A DNA stretch of 64,000 nt, from the NCBI RefSeq assembly GCF_001042675.1, contig NZ_AP012333.1, forward strand, positions 744,001 to 808,000, written 5' to 3'. The position numbers and the translations under genes were made by a program. Numbering within the stretch: the stretch's first letter is position 1; the number at the start of each line of letters is the position of its first letter. Positions 54,856 through 63,728 of the stretch are shown here, in pieces. Under the pieces are notes generated by a model. It saw only the letters and a list, made by a program, of their open reading frames with translations. It ran no database searches and had not been told where the DNA came from. The stretch comes from Parascardovia denticolens DSM 10105 = JCM 12538 (GTDB lineage: Bacteria > Actinomycetota > Actinomycetes > Actinomycetales > Bifidobacteriaceae).

Positions 54856-55719
54856 TCAGGCTTGGGAATTCCAGGCTTGCCGGTTCAGGCGGTCGGAGAC
54901 GGTACGGGCGATGGGCCCCAAGGTATCAGCCGGGGCCAAGCGGGTGACGATGGTGGGGTAAGGGGCTTCGCTGGGATAGGTGACCAGGAGGGTCCCTTGG
55001 TCCAGGCTGATCGTGGCCCGCCTGTCCGGCAGGAACTCGTTGCGGGAACCGAAATCATGGGAATTGTCCACCTGGGCGTGGCTCAGTTCGTATTTGAGCC
55101 CTTCGATGGTCAGGTCGGAGCAGGTGCGGCTGTGGGCGAAGAGGGAGATCATCCGGCGGGGGGACACATAGCCGGCCGGGAAGGTCATGGTCGCCTGGCT
55201 GATGGCGGTCACGATGGTCCTGTCCCCGTGGAGGAAAGCGATGCCTCCGGCTTCGGCCACCAGGGCGATTGCTTTCAGGCTGGCGATGGTGTGGTCGATC
55301 TGCCCGCCCAAGGCTCCATAGATGTCGAACTGGTGGATCCCTTGCTCCCAGCCGTATTTGATGGCGGCGACCAGGTCCGTGTCATCCTTTTGGCTGGGCA
55401 GGGTGATCAACTCGGTGTCCGGATCCAGGCCCTGACACACGGATGGGTCCCGCAGGGAGTCGTCATCCCCGATGACCGCATGGGGGGTGATGCCCAAGGA
55501 GCTGATGTAATCCAAGCCGCCGTCCGCGGCCACGATCAGGTAGGACTTGTCCAGGTAGGGGGGATCTTCGTAGTAGCTGCCGGCGGCGAAGATGGCGCAT
55601 CGGCTGTGCTCGGCCCCCTCCTTTTCCGCTTGCGGCCCCAGGCCGGCGAAGTCGGTGGCGTTGAGAAGATGGTCCACGGATTCGGTCATGAAGACCAGTA
55701 TAGTGAGCCATTCGTCCAT
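54856..55719 (-). CDS. Thiamine pyrophosphokinase
   Basis: The enzyme transfers pyrophosphate to thiamine to make the cofactor. The 287-residue protein has the family motifs: IVAADGGLDYISSLGITPHAVIGDDDS (the usual DGG and GDxDS), SQKDDTDLVAAI and the thiamine-binding C-terminal region. An N-terminal stretch of about 35 residues precedes the fold. The M1 at 55719 has AAAGGA close by. M11 (55689) is an alternative. It converges with the histidine kinase gene. Confidence 0.85.
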   Translation of the reverse strand: MDEWLTILVFMTESVDHLLNATDFAGLGPQAEKEGAEHSRCAIFAAGSYYEDPPYLDKSYLIVAADGGLDYISSLGITPHAVIGDDDSLRDPSVCQGLDPDTELITLPSQKDDTDLVAAIKYGWEQGIHQFDIYGALGGQIDHTIASLKAIALVAEAGGIAFLHGDRTIVTAISQATMTFPAGYVSPRRMISLFAHSRTCSDLTIEGLKYELSHAQVDNSHDFGSRNEFLPDRRATISLDQGTLLVTYPSEAPYPTIVTRLAPADTLGPIARTVSDRLNRQAWNSQA

Positions 55720-55770
55720 TTTCCTTTCGTGGCCGCAGAAAGCTCAAGCGGCCACGGTAGATTAGGGGGT

Positions 55771-56580
55771 ATGACTGTCTCCACCCCCATCACCGCCCTT
55801 TTCTTCGACATCGACGGGACCCTCACTTCCTTCAAGACCAGCCAGGTGCCGGCTTCCACCCGGGCCGCCATCTCCGCCTGCCGGGAACAGGGGATCAAGG
55901 CCTCTTTGGCGACCGGTCGGTCCCCTCATGAATACGAGGCGGTCAAGAAAGTGCTGGGCATGGAATTCGACGGCACCGTCTGCATGACGGGCCAGGTGGC
56001 TTACGACGAGCGGGGGTACCAGAGGCGGGAGCCTTTGGATCAAGGGGACGTCCGCCTCCTGCTCGACTACCTCAAGACCCATCCCGAGACTGGGGTCCAT
56101 TTCTCCGAGCTGGAATACGGTTATCTCAATTTCCTTTCCCCTGAGGCGAAGAAGCTTTATGACAGCTTGAAGGACACGGCCCCTTCAGCGGTCATCGACG
56201 ACCCTTATGAGCGGACCAAGACGCATGAGCTTTACCAGTTCAGCATCTATCTGACTGCGGAAAGGGTGGTTGAAGTGACCGGAATCTTCCACCATACCCG
56301 GGCTCTGCGCTGGCATAAGGATTTCGCCGACTTCATCCCCGCCGACGGAGGGAAGGACAAGGGGATCGCCGCCTTGTTGGATTCCTGGGGGCTTAAGCGG
56401 GAGAACTGCATGGTCTTCGGCGACGGCGAGAACGACATCGATATGATCGACTACGCCGGGATTGGGGTGGCCATGGGGAACGCCAGCGACCTGGTGAAAT
56501 CCCACGCCGACTACGTGACCAGCAGCGTCGATGAGGACGGGATTTATCGGGCCCTCCAACATTTCGGCGTGTTGGGCTGA
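55771..56580 (+). CDS. Cof-type HAD-family hydrolase (sugar/nucleotide phosphatase)
   Basis: The 269-residue protein is a HAD phosphatase of the Cof/YidA group: motif I FFDIDGTLTSF (Asp nucleophile), LATGRSPHEY, the C2-type cap, the lysine-containing GKDKGIAALLDSWG and motif IV MVFGDGENDIDMI. The substrate is not predictable. ATG 55771 follows AGGGGGT. A much longer open frame upstream lies on the opposite strand of the thiamine kinase gene and is not part of the protein. Confidence 0.92.
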   Translation: MTVSTPITALFFDIDGTLTSFKTSQVPASTRAAISACREQGIKASLATGRSPHEYEAVKKVLGMEFDGTVCMTGQVAYDERGYQRREPLDQGDVRLLLDYLKTHPETGVHFSELEYGYLNFLSPEAKKLYDSLKDTAPSAVIDDPYERTKTHELYQFSIYLTAERVVEVTGIFHHTRALRWHKDFADFIPADGGKDKGIAALLDSWGLKRENCMVFGDGENDIDMIDYAGIGVAMGNASDLVKSHADYVTSSVDEDGIYRALQHFGVLG

Positions 56581-56586
56581 ACGTTT

Positions 56587-56602
56587 CCCCGAATATTCGG
56601 GG
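56587..56602. promoter_or_regulatory. 16-bp perfect palindrome in front of the GH3 gene
   Basis: CCCCGAATATTCGGGG is fully self-complementary. It lies six bases before TATAAT (56609-56614), a perfect -10 hexamer. An operator overlapping the -35 region is likely. It could alternatively be the end of a terminator for the upstream gene, but no T-run follows. Confidence 0.55.
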
Positions 56603-56768
56603 CCGGATTATAATGAAAACGGATGCCCGTTTCGTCTTTGGCGAGGATGCCGGGATGAGCAGGCGGCGTTCGGCATACGTCCCTTCGAGTGTTCCCTCGC
56701 CATGACGTCTTCGTCATCCGTGGCGTCATCAAATCATCTTCATCAAGAGCGTCAAGTAAGGAGCTTTC

Positions 56769-59336
56769 ATGACCATTCGTATCAAGAATCCGGACAAACA
56801 GGCCTTTGAAGAGGCCCATGAGGGGACCGTGCGCAAACTGGCCCCCGAATGCATGGTCCTCTTGCGCAACGACGGGACCCTGCCTTTGAAGGATCCGCGG
56901 TCCATCGCCCTTTACGGCAACGGGGCCCGGCAGACCATCAAAGGCGGAACCGGCTCCGGCGACGTGAACGTCCGCCATTTCGTCTCCGTGGAGGAAGGGC
57001 TGACCCGGGCGGGGGTCGCCATCACCACCACGGCCTGGCTGGACGCCTACGACCAGGTGGTCGACCAGACCAAGCGGTCCTTCTACACGGGCATCAGGGC
57101 CGAGGCGGAAAAGGCCGGGATCAACCCGATCCTGGCCACCATGGGCAAGTCCCCGCTGGAACCCGACTATGACATCCCCCTGGAGCCGGAAGGGCAAGGA
57201 GGGGAAGCCGACGTGGCCGTCTACGTCCTGGCCCGCAACTCCGGTGAAGGGTCCGACCGGCGTCCGGTCAGAGGGGACATCAAGCTGACCGAAAGCGAGC
57301 TGCGTGACATCACCGCCCTCAACGAGGAATATGACAAGTTCGTGCTCGTCCTCAACGTCGGCGGGGTGGTTGACCTGTCGGAGCTCGACCAGGTCAAGAC
57401 CATCCTCCTCTTAGGACAGCTGGGAACGGCGACCGGGGACGCCTGCGCCGATGTCTTGCTGGGCCGAAGCTACCCCTCGGGCAAGCTGACCACTACCTGG
57501 GCCCCTATCGAGGATTATCCTTCCACCGAAGGCTTCGGGGACCCGAACAACACCGAATACAAGGAGGGCGTCTTCGTCGGCTACCGGTACTTCGATTCGG
57601 CCGGCCTGTCTCCTTCCTACCCCTTCGGTTATGGCTTGGGGTACACCTCCTTCACGGTGGAGCCGGCGGGCTTCAGCCTGGAAGGGGACCAGGTGACCGT
57701 CGAGGCCGTGGTGACCAACACCGGCGAAGCCCTTGGCAAGGATGTGGTTCAGGTCTACCTGTCCGCTCCGCAGGGGTCCCGCGGAATCGCCAAGCCATAC
57801 CAGACCCTGGTCGATTTCGCCAAGAGCGGCGAACTGCGGCCGGGGGAGTCCCAGACCCTGCGGATCAGCTTCGGTCTGGCCTCCTTGGCCTCCTATGATC
57901 AGGAAGAGTCCGCCTACGTGGTGGAAGCCGGTTCCTACCTGGTCCGGATGGGGGACTCTTCCCGGTCCACCCACGTGGCCGGCGTCCTCACTGTGGATTC
58001 CGACTTCATCACCGAACAGCTCCACTCCATCGGAGGAGATTGCGGCTTCGAAGACTCGGTTCCGGCCGGTCAGCCCATCGGCTACCCGCAGGAAGAGGCT
58101 GAAATCGCCGCCGCCCCGGTAGTGGCCGTTCCGGCTGGAGCCATCCAACCCGCGAGGGTGGAATACCAGGCGGAGCCGCAGGAGCTGTCTGCAGTCGAGC
58201 CATTCTCCTGGAAAGAGGTGGTCGCGGGCAAGAGGAGCGTCGATGCCTTCGTGGCATCCTTGACCGAGGAAGAGCTCACCTACCTCTGCATCGGTTCCTT
58301 CAAGGAATCAGGCGACCTGATGGAAGTGACCGGCAACGCCTCCAGCACGGTGGCCGGGGCCGCGGGGGAGACCACGCATAAGCTGGAAGACCGCGACCTG
58401 CCTGTCCTGGTCATGTCGGACGGCCCCGCCGGCCTGCGCCTGTCCCAGAAGTACTATTTGGATCAGGAAGGCAAGGCCGTCTCCCTCATGCCTTCCATGG
58501 CCGGGGACATCACCTACATGTTCACGCCCGAGGAAAGGGAGACCGTCCTCAGCGGGGGAGCCAAGTCGCCGGAATCGACCTTGACCTACTACCAGTACTG
58601 CACGGCCATCCCCATCGGCACGGAGCTGGCCCAGGCCTGGAACGACGACCTGGTCGCCGACTGCGGCGATCTGGTGGGCGATGAGATGGAGTCCTATGGG
58701 GTGCACCTGTGGCTGGCTCCGGCCATGAACATCCACCGGTCCCCCCTGTGCGGCCGTGACTTCGAGTACTATTCCGAGGACCCCCTGGTAGCCGGCCGGA
58801 CCGCCGTCGCCATCACCAACGGGGTTCACCGCCATCCCGGCTGCGCGACCACAATCAAGCATTTCGCCGCCAACAACCAGGAGACCAACCGCTACTTCCA
58901 GAACAACAAGATCTCCGAAAGGGCTCTGCGAGAGATCTATCTGAAAGGATTCGAGATCTGCGTCAAGCTCTCCCATCCCCGCACCGTCATGACCTCCTAC
59001 AACCTGGTCAACGGGGAGCACACCTGCAACCGCCGCGACCTGGTGACCGAGGCCTTAAGGGATGAGTGGGGCTTCGACGGCTTCGTCATGACCGACTGGC
59101 TGGTGACCGGCGGGATGGGTCCCAAGGGGGACCAATGGCCGTGCGCTTCCGCCGCCGGGGACATCAAAGCCGGCAACGACGTGACCATGCCCGGCATCCC
59201 TTCGGATAAGAAGGACATCCTCGACGCCTTGGCCGACCCGCAGCATCCTTACGCCTTGACCAAGGCCGACCTGCAGCTGTCCGCCAAGCGGGTCCTGTCG
59301 ATGATCCTGGAGTTGACCGAAGCGGCTCAAGGCTGA
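56769..59336 (+). CDS. Glycoside hydrolase family 3 enzyme (beta-glucosidase-like) with reversed domain order
   Basis: This 855-residue enzyme should release beta-linked sugars. The GH3 C-terminal (alpha/beta sandwich) domain comes first (ECMVLLRNDGTLPLKD and IKGGTGSGDVN, then DVLLGRSYPSGKLTTTWA), followed by a fibronectin-III-like part (GKDVVQVYLSAP). The catalytic barrel is last (DLPVLVMSDGPAGLR, HFAANNQETNRY), with nucleophile D776 in GFDGFVMTDWLVTGG. The order is the reverse of common GH3 enzymes. No signal peptide is present, so it acts inside the cell. AAGGAG precedes the ATG. Substrate is open. Confidence 0.92.
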   Translation: MTIRIKNPDKQAFEEAHEGTVRKLAPECMVLLRNDGTLPLKDPRSIALYGNGARQTIKGGTGSGDVNVRHFVSVEEGLTRAGVAITTTAWLDAYDQVVDQTKRSFYTGIRAEAEKAGINPILATMGKSPLEPDYDIPLEPEGQGGEADVAVYVLARNSGEGSDRRPVRGDIKLTESELRDITALNEEYDKFVLVLNVGGVVDLSELDQVKTILLLGQLGTATGDACADVLLGRSYPSGKLTTTWAPIEDYPSTEGFGDPNNTEYKEGVFVGYRYFDSAGLSPSYPFGYGLGYTSFTVEPAGFSLEGDQVTVEAVVTNTGEALGKDVVQVYLSAPQGSRGIAKPYQTLVDFAKSGELRPGESQTLRISFGLASLASYDQEESAYVVEAGSYLVRMGDSSRSTHVAGVLTVDSDFITEQLHSIGGDCGFEDSVPAGQPIGYPQEEAEIAAAPVVAVPAGAIQPARVEYQAEPQELSAVEPFSWKEVVAGKRSVDAFVASLTEEELTYLCIGSFKESGDLMEVTGNASSTVAGAAGETTHKLEDRDLPVLVMSDGPAGLRLSQKYYLDQEGKAVSLMPSMAGDITYMFTPEERETVLSGGAKSPESTLTYYQYCTAIPIGTELAQAWNDDLVADCGDLVGDEMESYGVHLWLAPAMNIHRSPLCGRDFEYYSEDPLVAGRTAVAITNGVHRHPGCATTIKHFAANNQETNRYFQNNKISERALREIYLKGFEICVKLSHPRTVMTSYNLVNGEHTCNRRDLVTEALRDEWGFDGFVMTDWLVTGGMGPKGDQWPCASAAGDIKAGNDVTMPGIPSDKKDILDALADPQHPYALTKADLQLSAKRVLSMILELTEAAQG

Positions 59337-59409
59337 TCTTCCGGGTTCCGGGGCTTGCGGGACTTCCGCAGGTTCCGGATCTATAAGCCGGCCTAGCATG
59401 CGCTGAGCC

Positions 59410-59460
59410 AAGAACGGCTCCTGCTTCTTTCCTGATGCAGGGGTCGTTCTTTATGTTTTT
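59410..59460 (+). terminator. Rho-independent terminator of the GH3 gene
   Basis: AAGAACGGCTCCTGC pairs with GCAGGGGTCGTTCTT (14 pairs with one mismatch) around a 12-base loop. TATGTTTTT follows. It lies 74 bp beyond the stop codon. Confidence 0.85.
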
Positions 59461-59633
59461 ATACATAGAAAGTGGGGGTGATGTTCGCCATCTGAACCTT
59501 GATATTCAGTCGATTCAGGCCGGTGGCAAACAGCTATGCTATGGTTGATAGGAAAAAGAAAGAGAAAAAAGCTTGGATTCCAGAGAAGGGATTCATCAAA
59601 GCCAATAAGGAATAGTACGGGAGGTGCAAGAAA
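59461..59633 (+). other. Upstream region of the gluABCD operon
   Basis: This stretch between the GH3 terminator and gluA should hold the gluABCD promoter. It contains TTGATA at 59499 and TATGCT at 59535, but their spacing (30 bp) is too wide for one promoter. The ribosome site GGGAGGTG is close to the gluA ATG. No other feature was seen. Confidence 0.4.
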
Positions 59634-60566
59634 ATGTCTGATGATATGCAGAAGGACCTTTTGGCTTCCGCCCGGAGCGCGGAAGCGGATGAGCGGATGA
59701 AGGACGCAACGGATACAGCGGATAAAACAGATAAAATCGATATAACCGATAAAACCGATCAAACGACGGACGGGAAAGACACGACCGGTCAAGGTGGCCA
59801 TGCCGGCCAGTCGGACAAGAAAGACCCCACCCACGCCCTGGTCCAGCTCCGGCATGTGGAGAAGCACTACGGTTCCCTCCACGTGCTCAAGGACATCAAC
59901 CTGGAAGTGACCAAAGGCGAAGTGCTGGTGGTCCTGGGGCCTTCCGGCTCCGGCAAGTCCACCATGTGCCGCACCATCAACCGTTTGGAGACCATCGACT
60001 CCGGCACCATCCTCATCGACGGCGAGCCCCTCCCTCAGGAGGGGAAGGCCTTGGCCGGCCTCAGGGCCGAAGTCGGCATGGTCTTCCAGCAGTTCAATCT
60101 TTTCGCCAACAAGACCATTCTGGACAACGTGACCCTGGCCCCCATCAAAGTCAGGCATATGAAGAAGCAAGAGGCTCAGGACGAGGCCATGGAGCTTCTG
60201 GCCCGGGTGGGGGTGGATTCCCAGGCCTCCAAGATGCCTTCCCAGCTGTCCGGCGGTCAGCAGCAGCGTGTGGCCATCGCCCGGGCCCTGGCCATGCATC
60301 CCAAGGTCATGCTGTTCGATGAGCCGACCTCCGCCTTGGATCCGGAGATGGTCAACGAAGTCCTGGACGTCATGACTTCCTTGGCCAACGAGGGGATGAC
60401 CATGATCTGCGTGACCCATGAGATGGGCTTCGCCCGCAAGGCGGCAGACCGGATCATCTTCATGGCCGATGGCAAGGTCCTGGAATCGGCCAAGCCGGAT
60501 GACTTCTTCGAGCATCCGCAGACCGACCGGGCTCGGGACTTCCTCTCCAAGATCATCGAACACTAG
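59634..60566 (+). CDS. gluA: Glutamate-type ABC transporter ATP-binding protein
   Basis: The ATPase powers uptake of glutamate or a related amino acid. The first 66 residues are a hydrophilic extension with repeating [19 protein letters not shown] units that ordinary GluA/GlnQ proteins lack. The ATPase core follows: [15 protein letters not shown], Walker [11 protein letters not shown]-loop [12 protein letters not shown], signature [15 protein letters not shown], Walker [16 protein letters not shown] and H-loop [10 protein letters not shown]. The core length (about 240) is standard. gluB, gluC and gluD follow with short gaps. Confidence 0.93.
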   Translation: MSDDMQKDLLASARSAEADERMKDATDTADKTDKIDITDKTDQTTDGKDTTGQGGHAGQSDKKDPTHALVQLRHVEKHYGSLHVLKDINLEVTKGEVLVVLGPSGSGKSTMCRTINRLETIDSGTILIDGEPLPQEGKALAGLRAEVGMVFQQFNLFANKTILDNVTLAPIKVRHMKKQEAQDEAMELLARVGVDSQASKMPSQLSGGQQQRVAIARALAMHPKVMLFDEPTSALDPEMVNEVLDVMTSLANEGMTMICVTHEMGFARKAADRIIFMADGKVLESAKPDDFFEHPQTDRARDFLSKIIEH

Positions 60567-60574
60567 GAGGGATC

Positions 60575-61435
60575 ATGACGAACATGAGAACGAAAACGAC
60601 CGCCGGTCCTGGCCGCCTCCTATGGAAAATCTGCTCCCTGATCCTGGCCTTGACCACCGCGGTCGGCCTGTCGGCCTGCGGGGCCGTTCGGGGGAAAAGC
60701 GACCATGTGATCACCATCGGGATCAAATTCGACCAACCCGGCCTGGGCTACAAGAAAAACGGGACCTATTCCGGCTTCGACGTGGACGTGGCCCGGTACA
60801 TAGCCAACAAACTGGGCTATAAGGACTACGAGATCAATTGGGTGGAAGCCCCCTCCAAGCAGCGCGAGACCATGCTGCAAAACGGGGATGTGGACATGAT
60901 TCTGGCCACCTATTCCATCACCGACGACCGCAAGAAGACCGTCGATTTCGCCGGCCCTTACCTGGTCGCCGGCCAGGACCTCCTGGTCCGCAAAGATAAC
61001 ACGAACATCCACGGTCCCCAGGATCTCGACGGCAAACGCCTGTGTTCGGTCACCGGTTCCACCTCGGCCACGGTCATCAAGCAGAAGTATTCCAACAAGG
61101 TCCAGCTCATGGAACAGCCGTCCTACGCTGAATGCGCCACCGCCCTCTTCTCCGGAATCGTGGATGCGGTGACCACGGATGACATCATCCTGGCGGGCTT
61201 GTCCGCCAACGCCCGCGGCCGCCTGAAACTGGTCGGCAGGCCTTTCACCCAGGAATATTATGGGGTGGGCATCCAGAAGAACGCGAAATCCAAGGCTTTC
61301 GCCCATAAGATCAACGCGGCCATCAACGAGATGGTCGCCACCGGGGCCTGGCAGCGGGCCCTGTCCAAAGACACGGATGGCTCCGGCTACCGGCCCGACG
61401 CCCGGTACAACCCGCCCAAAGCGGTCGAGGAATAG
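60575..61435 (+). CDS. gluB: Glutamate-type ABC transporter substrate-binding lipoprotein
   Basis: The 286-residue lipoprotein has an N-terminal signal with lipobox GLSAC (Cys near residue 32), then the type II periplasmic binding fold: GYKKNGTYSGFDVDVARYIANKL, TYSITDDRKKTVDFAGPYLVAGQDLLV, and GKRLCSVTGSTSATVIKQ-like binding loops. These match the polar amino acid family (GluB). It would capture the ligand outside the membrane and hand it to GluCD. It begins eight bases after gluA. Confidence 0.94.
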   Translation: MTNMRTKTTAGPGRLLWKICSLILALTTAVGLSACGAVRGKSDHVITIGIKFDQPGLGYKKNGTYSGFDVDVARYIANKLGYKDYEINWVEAPSKQRETMLQNGDVDMILATYSITDDRKKTVDFAGPYLVAGQDLLVRKDNTNIHGPQDLDGKRLCSVTGSTSATVIKQKYSNKVQLMEQPSYAECATALFSGIVDAVTTDDIILAGLSANARGRLKLVGRPFTQEYYGVGIQKNAKSKAFAHKINAAINEMVATGAWQRALSKDTDGSGYRPDARYNPPKAVEE

Positions 61436-61451
61436 GCAGGAGGTAAACGTC

Positions 61452-62141
61452 ATGTCTGAATTTTTCTCCGGATTCGCGTCCCTTTTCCGCGAATACAACA
61501 TCGTCGGCGCCTTCTGGGTCAACATCGAGATCACTTTCTGGGCCGCCCTCTTCTCCATGATCATCGGGACCATCCTGGTCATGATGCGGATCAGCCCGGT
61601 GGACTCCCTGCGGGGTTTCTCCGCCGCCTACACCGAATTCTTCAAGAACATGCCTTTGACCATCATCATGGTTTTCATGGTCTTGGGTTTCTTCGGTCAG
61701 CTCAAGCTGGGCTTCTCCGATGACTTCACGATCAACTTCTTCTGGCTGGCCGTGACCGGCCTCAGTCTTTACACGGCCTCTTTCGTCTCCGAATCCTTGC
61801 GGTCCGGCATCAACACCATCCCGGTGGGCCAGGCCGAGGCTTCCCGGGCCCTGGGTCTGACCTTCTTCCAGTCGATCACTTCGGTCATCCTTCCCCAGGC
61901 CTTGCGCGGGTCCATCGCCCCTTTGGGCAACACCCTCATCGCCTTGTTGAAGAATTCCACCGTGGCCGCGGCCGCTTCCGTCACCACCGAGACCTCCTCC
62001 CTCATGTCGGAGATGTTGGAATTCCATCCCAGCCAAATCGTCCAGATCTTCCTGGTCTTCGCTTTGGGGTACGTGATCCTCATCATCCCCATTGGCCTTT
62101 TGACCACTTACCTGTCCAATAGATTGGCGGTGCGCCGATGA
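61452..62141 (+). CDS. gluC: Glutamate-type ABC transporter permease
   Basis: The 229-residue permease has about five membrane helices and the conserved cytoplasmic loop GQAEASRALGLTFFQSITSVILPQALRGSIAPLGN, the EAA motif that contacts the ATPase. It belongs to the His/Glu/Gln/Arg family of inner-membrane permeases. GGAGGT precedes the ATG at 61452. The frame upstream is open but overlaps gluB and is not part of it. The stop overlaps the gluD ATG by four bases. Confidence 0.94.
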   Translation: MSEFFSGFASLFREYNIVGAFWVNIEITFWAALFSMIIGTILVMMRISPVDSLRGFSAAYTEFFKNMPLTIIMVFMVLGFFGQLKLGFSDDFTINFFWLAVTGLSLYTASFVSESLRSGINTIPVGQAEASRALGLTFFQSITSVILPQALRGSIAPLGNTLIALLKNSTVAAAASVTTETSSLMSEMLEFHPSQIVQIFLVFALGYVILIIPIGLLTTYLSNRLAVRR

Positions 62142-63397
62142 CATCCTCCTCCCATACCGATACTTCCACCCAGCTTCTTTTCGACGCCCCAGGTCCGAAG
62201 GGGATGAAGAAGATCCGCATAGCCAACGCCATGGGGGCCTTCCTCATCGTCGTCCTGGTGGCCTTGGTCCTCGTCCGTCTGTGGCGGCCTCCCCAAGGGG
62301 AGAACCAGCTTTCCTGGGAGCTGTGGCGGCCCGCTTTGGATTCGGAAGCATGGACCGACTTCTACCTGCCCGGCCTGGTGCAGACTTTGGCCGCCGCCGG
62401 TGTGGCCATCGTGGGGTCCGTCCTCTTCGGCCTCCTCTTCGGAATTGGCCGTCTCATCCCCAACGGTTTCGTCCGCTGGCTCTCCGGCATCGTCGTGGAG
62501 TTCTGCCGGGCCGTCCCCGTCCTCTTGATGATGATCTTCATGTGGCGTTGGTTCGCCTCATTGGACGTCCCCTCCGCCTCCTATTGGGCCGTGACCCTTT
62601 CCTTGGTCCTCTATAACGGGTCCGTGGTGGCCGAGTTGGTCCGGTCCGGGGTCGGCTCCTTGCCCGGCGGACAGCATGAGGCGGCTTTGGCCCTGGGATT
62701 GACCAGGACCCGGTCCCTGATGTTGGTGGAAGTCCCCCAGGCCATCTACGCCATGCTGCCCGCAGCCGTCACCCAGCTGGTGGTGGTTCTGAAGGATACG
62801 GCTTTGGGGTCCATCATCCTGTATACGGACCTACTCCAGCAATCCCGCCGCCTGGGGTCCATGTACTTTAACATCCTGCAGACCCTGTTCATGGCCGGCA
62901 TCCTCTACTTCATCATGTGCTTCATCGTCTCCCGGATCGCCGAGACCCTGCCCGCCCGTATGGCCGCCCGGACCTCCGGCGCTACCGAGCCCGATCCCAC
63001 GGCCCCCATCGCCATCAACGACCCCAGCAACGTGGTCCGCGTGCGGGCCGCCCAGACCCCGCGTCCTCTTGGTGGCGCCCAGCCAGACCTGCCGGACAGC
63101 TATGGCGAATCCGGTTTCACCCCGGACGGATGGATGGGCGATTACCGCGGCTGGCTTCATGAGGATGAAGAGCAGTACCTGCACGGTCGGGAGCGCTACC
63201 ATGAGCGCAACCAGCATATGAGCGTGGAGAAGCTGGCCAGCATGATCAATCAGGATAAGAAGGTCACCCTGGATTCTTCATCCCCGTCCGGCAAACATGG
63301 ACGCAAACACGGCAAACAGGCCAAGCAGACCAGGCAGACCAGGTCGGCCGACAAAGGGGAGAGGAAGGGCAAGCATAAGAAGGATGACAAAAAGTAA
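62138..63397 (+). CDS. gluD: Glutamate-type ABC transporter permease with long cytoplasmic tail
   Basis: The first 275 residues are a GluD-like permease: membrane helices and the EAA loop GGQHEAALALGLTRTRSLMLVEVPQAIYAMLPAAVTQL. About 145 further residues form a hydrophilic tail, with NDPSNVVRVRA, an acidic middle (YGESGFTPDGWMGDY) and a very basic Lys/His/Arg/Gln-rich end (GKHGRKHGKQ). The tail is not part of the usual family length of about 270 and its role is unknown. It is the last gene of the operon. Confidence 0.92.
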   Translation: MTSSSHTDTSTQLLFDAPGPKGMKKIRIANAMGAFLIVVLVALVLVRLWRPPQGENQLSWELWRPALDSEAWTDFYLPGLVQTLAAAGVAIVGSVLFGLLFGIGRLIPNGFVRWLSGIVVEFCRAVPVLLMMIFMWRWFASLDVPSASYWAVTLSLVLYNGSVVAELVRSGVGSLPGGQHEAALALGLTRTRSLMLVEVPQAIYAMLPAAVTQLVVVLKDTALGSIILYTDLLQQSRRLGSMYFNILQTLFMAGILYFIMCFIVSRIAETLPARMAARTSGATEPDPTAPIAINDPSNVVRVRAAQTPRPLGGAQPDLPDSYGESGFTPDGWMGDYRGWLHEDEEQYLHGRERYHERNQHMSVEKLASMINQDKKVTLDSSSPSGKHGRKHGKQAKQTRQTRSADKGERKGKHKKDDKK

Positions 63398-63728
63398 GTA
63401 AGAGCGACCGGTGATTGTCATGGGGCGGTCTTACACTGTAAAAGCTTGAGAAATCAAGAAAGTGGATCTCCCACCTGGGAACCTTTTGAGGCTCCGGGTT
63501 CAGGCTGAAGCCTTGGGCTGCAGCCACGGCCGGTCGTCCGGCCATGCATGAGGAATCATGCTTCCCCGTCCAAGGGATGTTTCAAGCATTCGTCGCCTGC
63601 GAGGGCGAAGCTTTGGGCGGGCGTTGGAAGCCATGTTTCCGATTAGGGTGATTCAAAAGCGATTCCGCTTTCTTCTCCTTGCCATCCCGGCCGGGAACAA
63701 GAAGGCGGAGCAAAGATGAAATGGAGTC
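63398..63728 (+). promoter_or_regulatory. Structured leader upstream of infC
   Basis: This 331-bp region without a gene holds several strong RNA hairpins: GGCCGG-TCGT-CCGGCC (63528-63543), GCATGA-GGAA-TCATGC (63546-63561) and AAAGCG-ATTC-CGCTTT (63656-63671), the last followed by CTTCTCCTT as in a weak terminator. Leaders of infC operons are often attenuated or bound by ribosomal proteins, so a regulatory role is likely. No conserved class could be named by eye. Confidence 0.6.

Noticed and set aside
54862..56580. A 572-codon frame ending in the HAD phosphatase
   Set aside because: The first 300 codons are antisense to the thiamine pyrophosphokinase gene. The HAD protein starts at 55771 with its own ribosome site.
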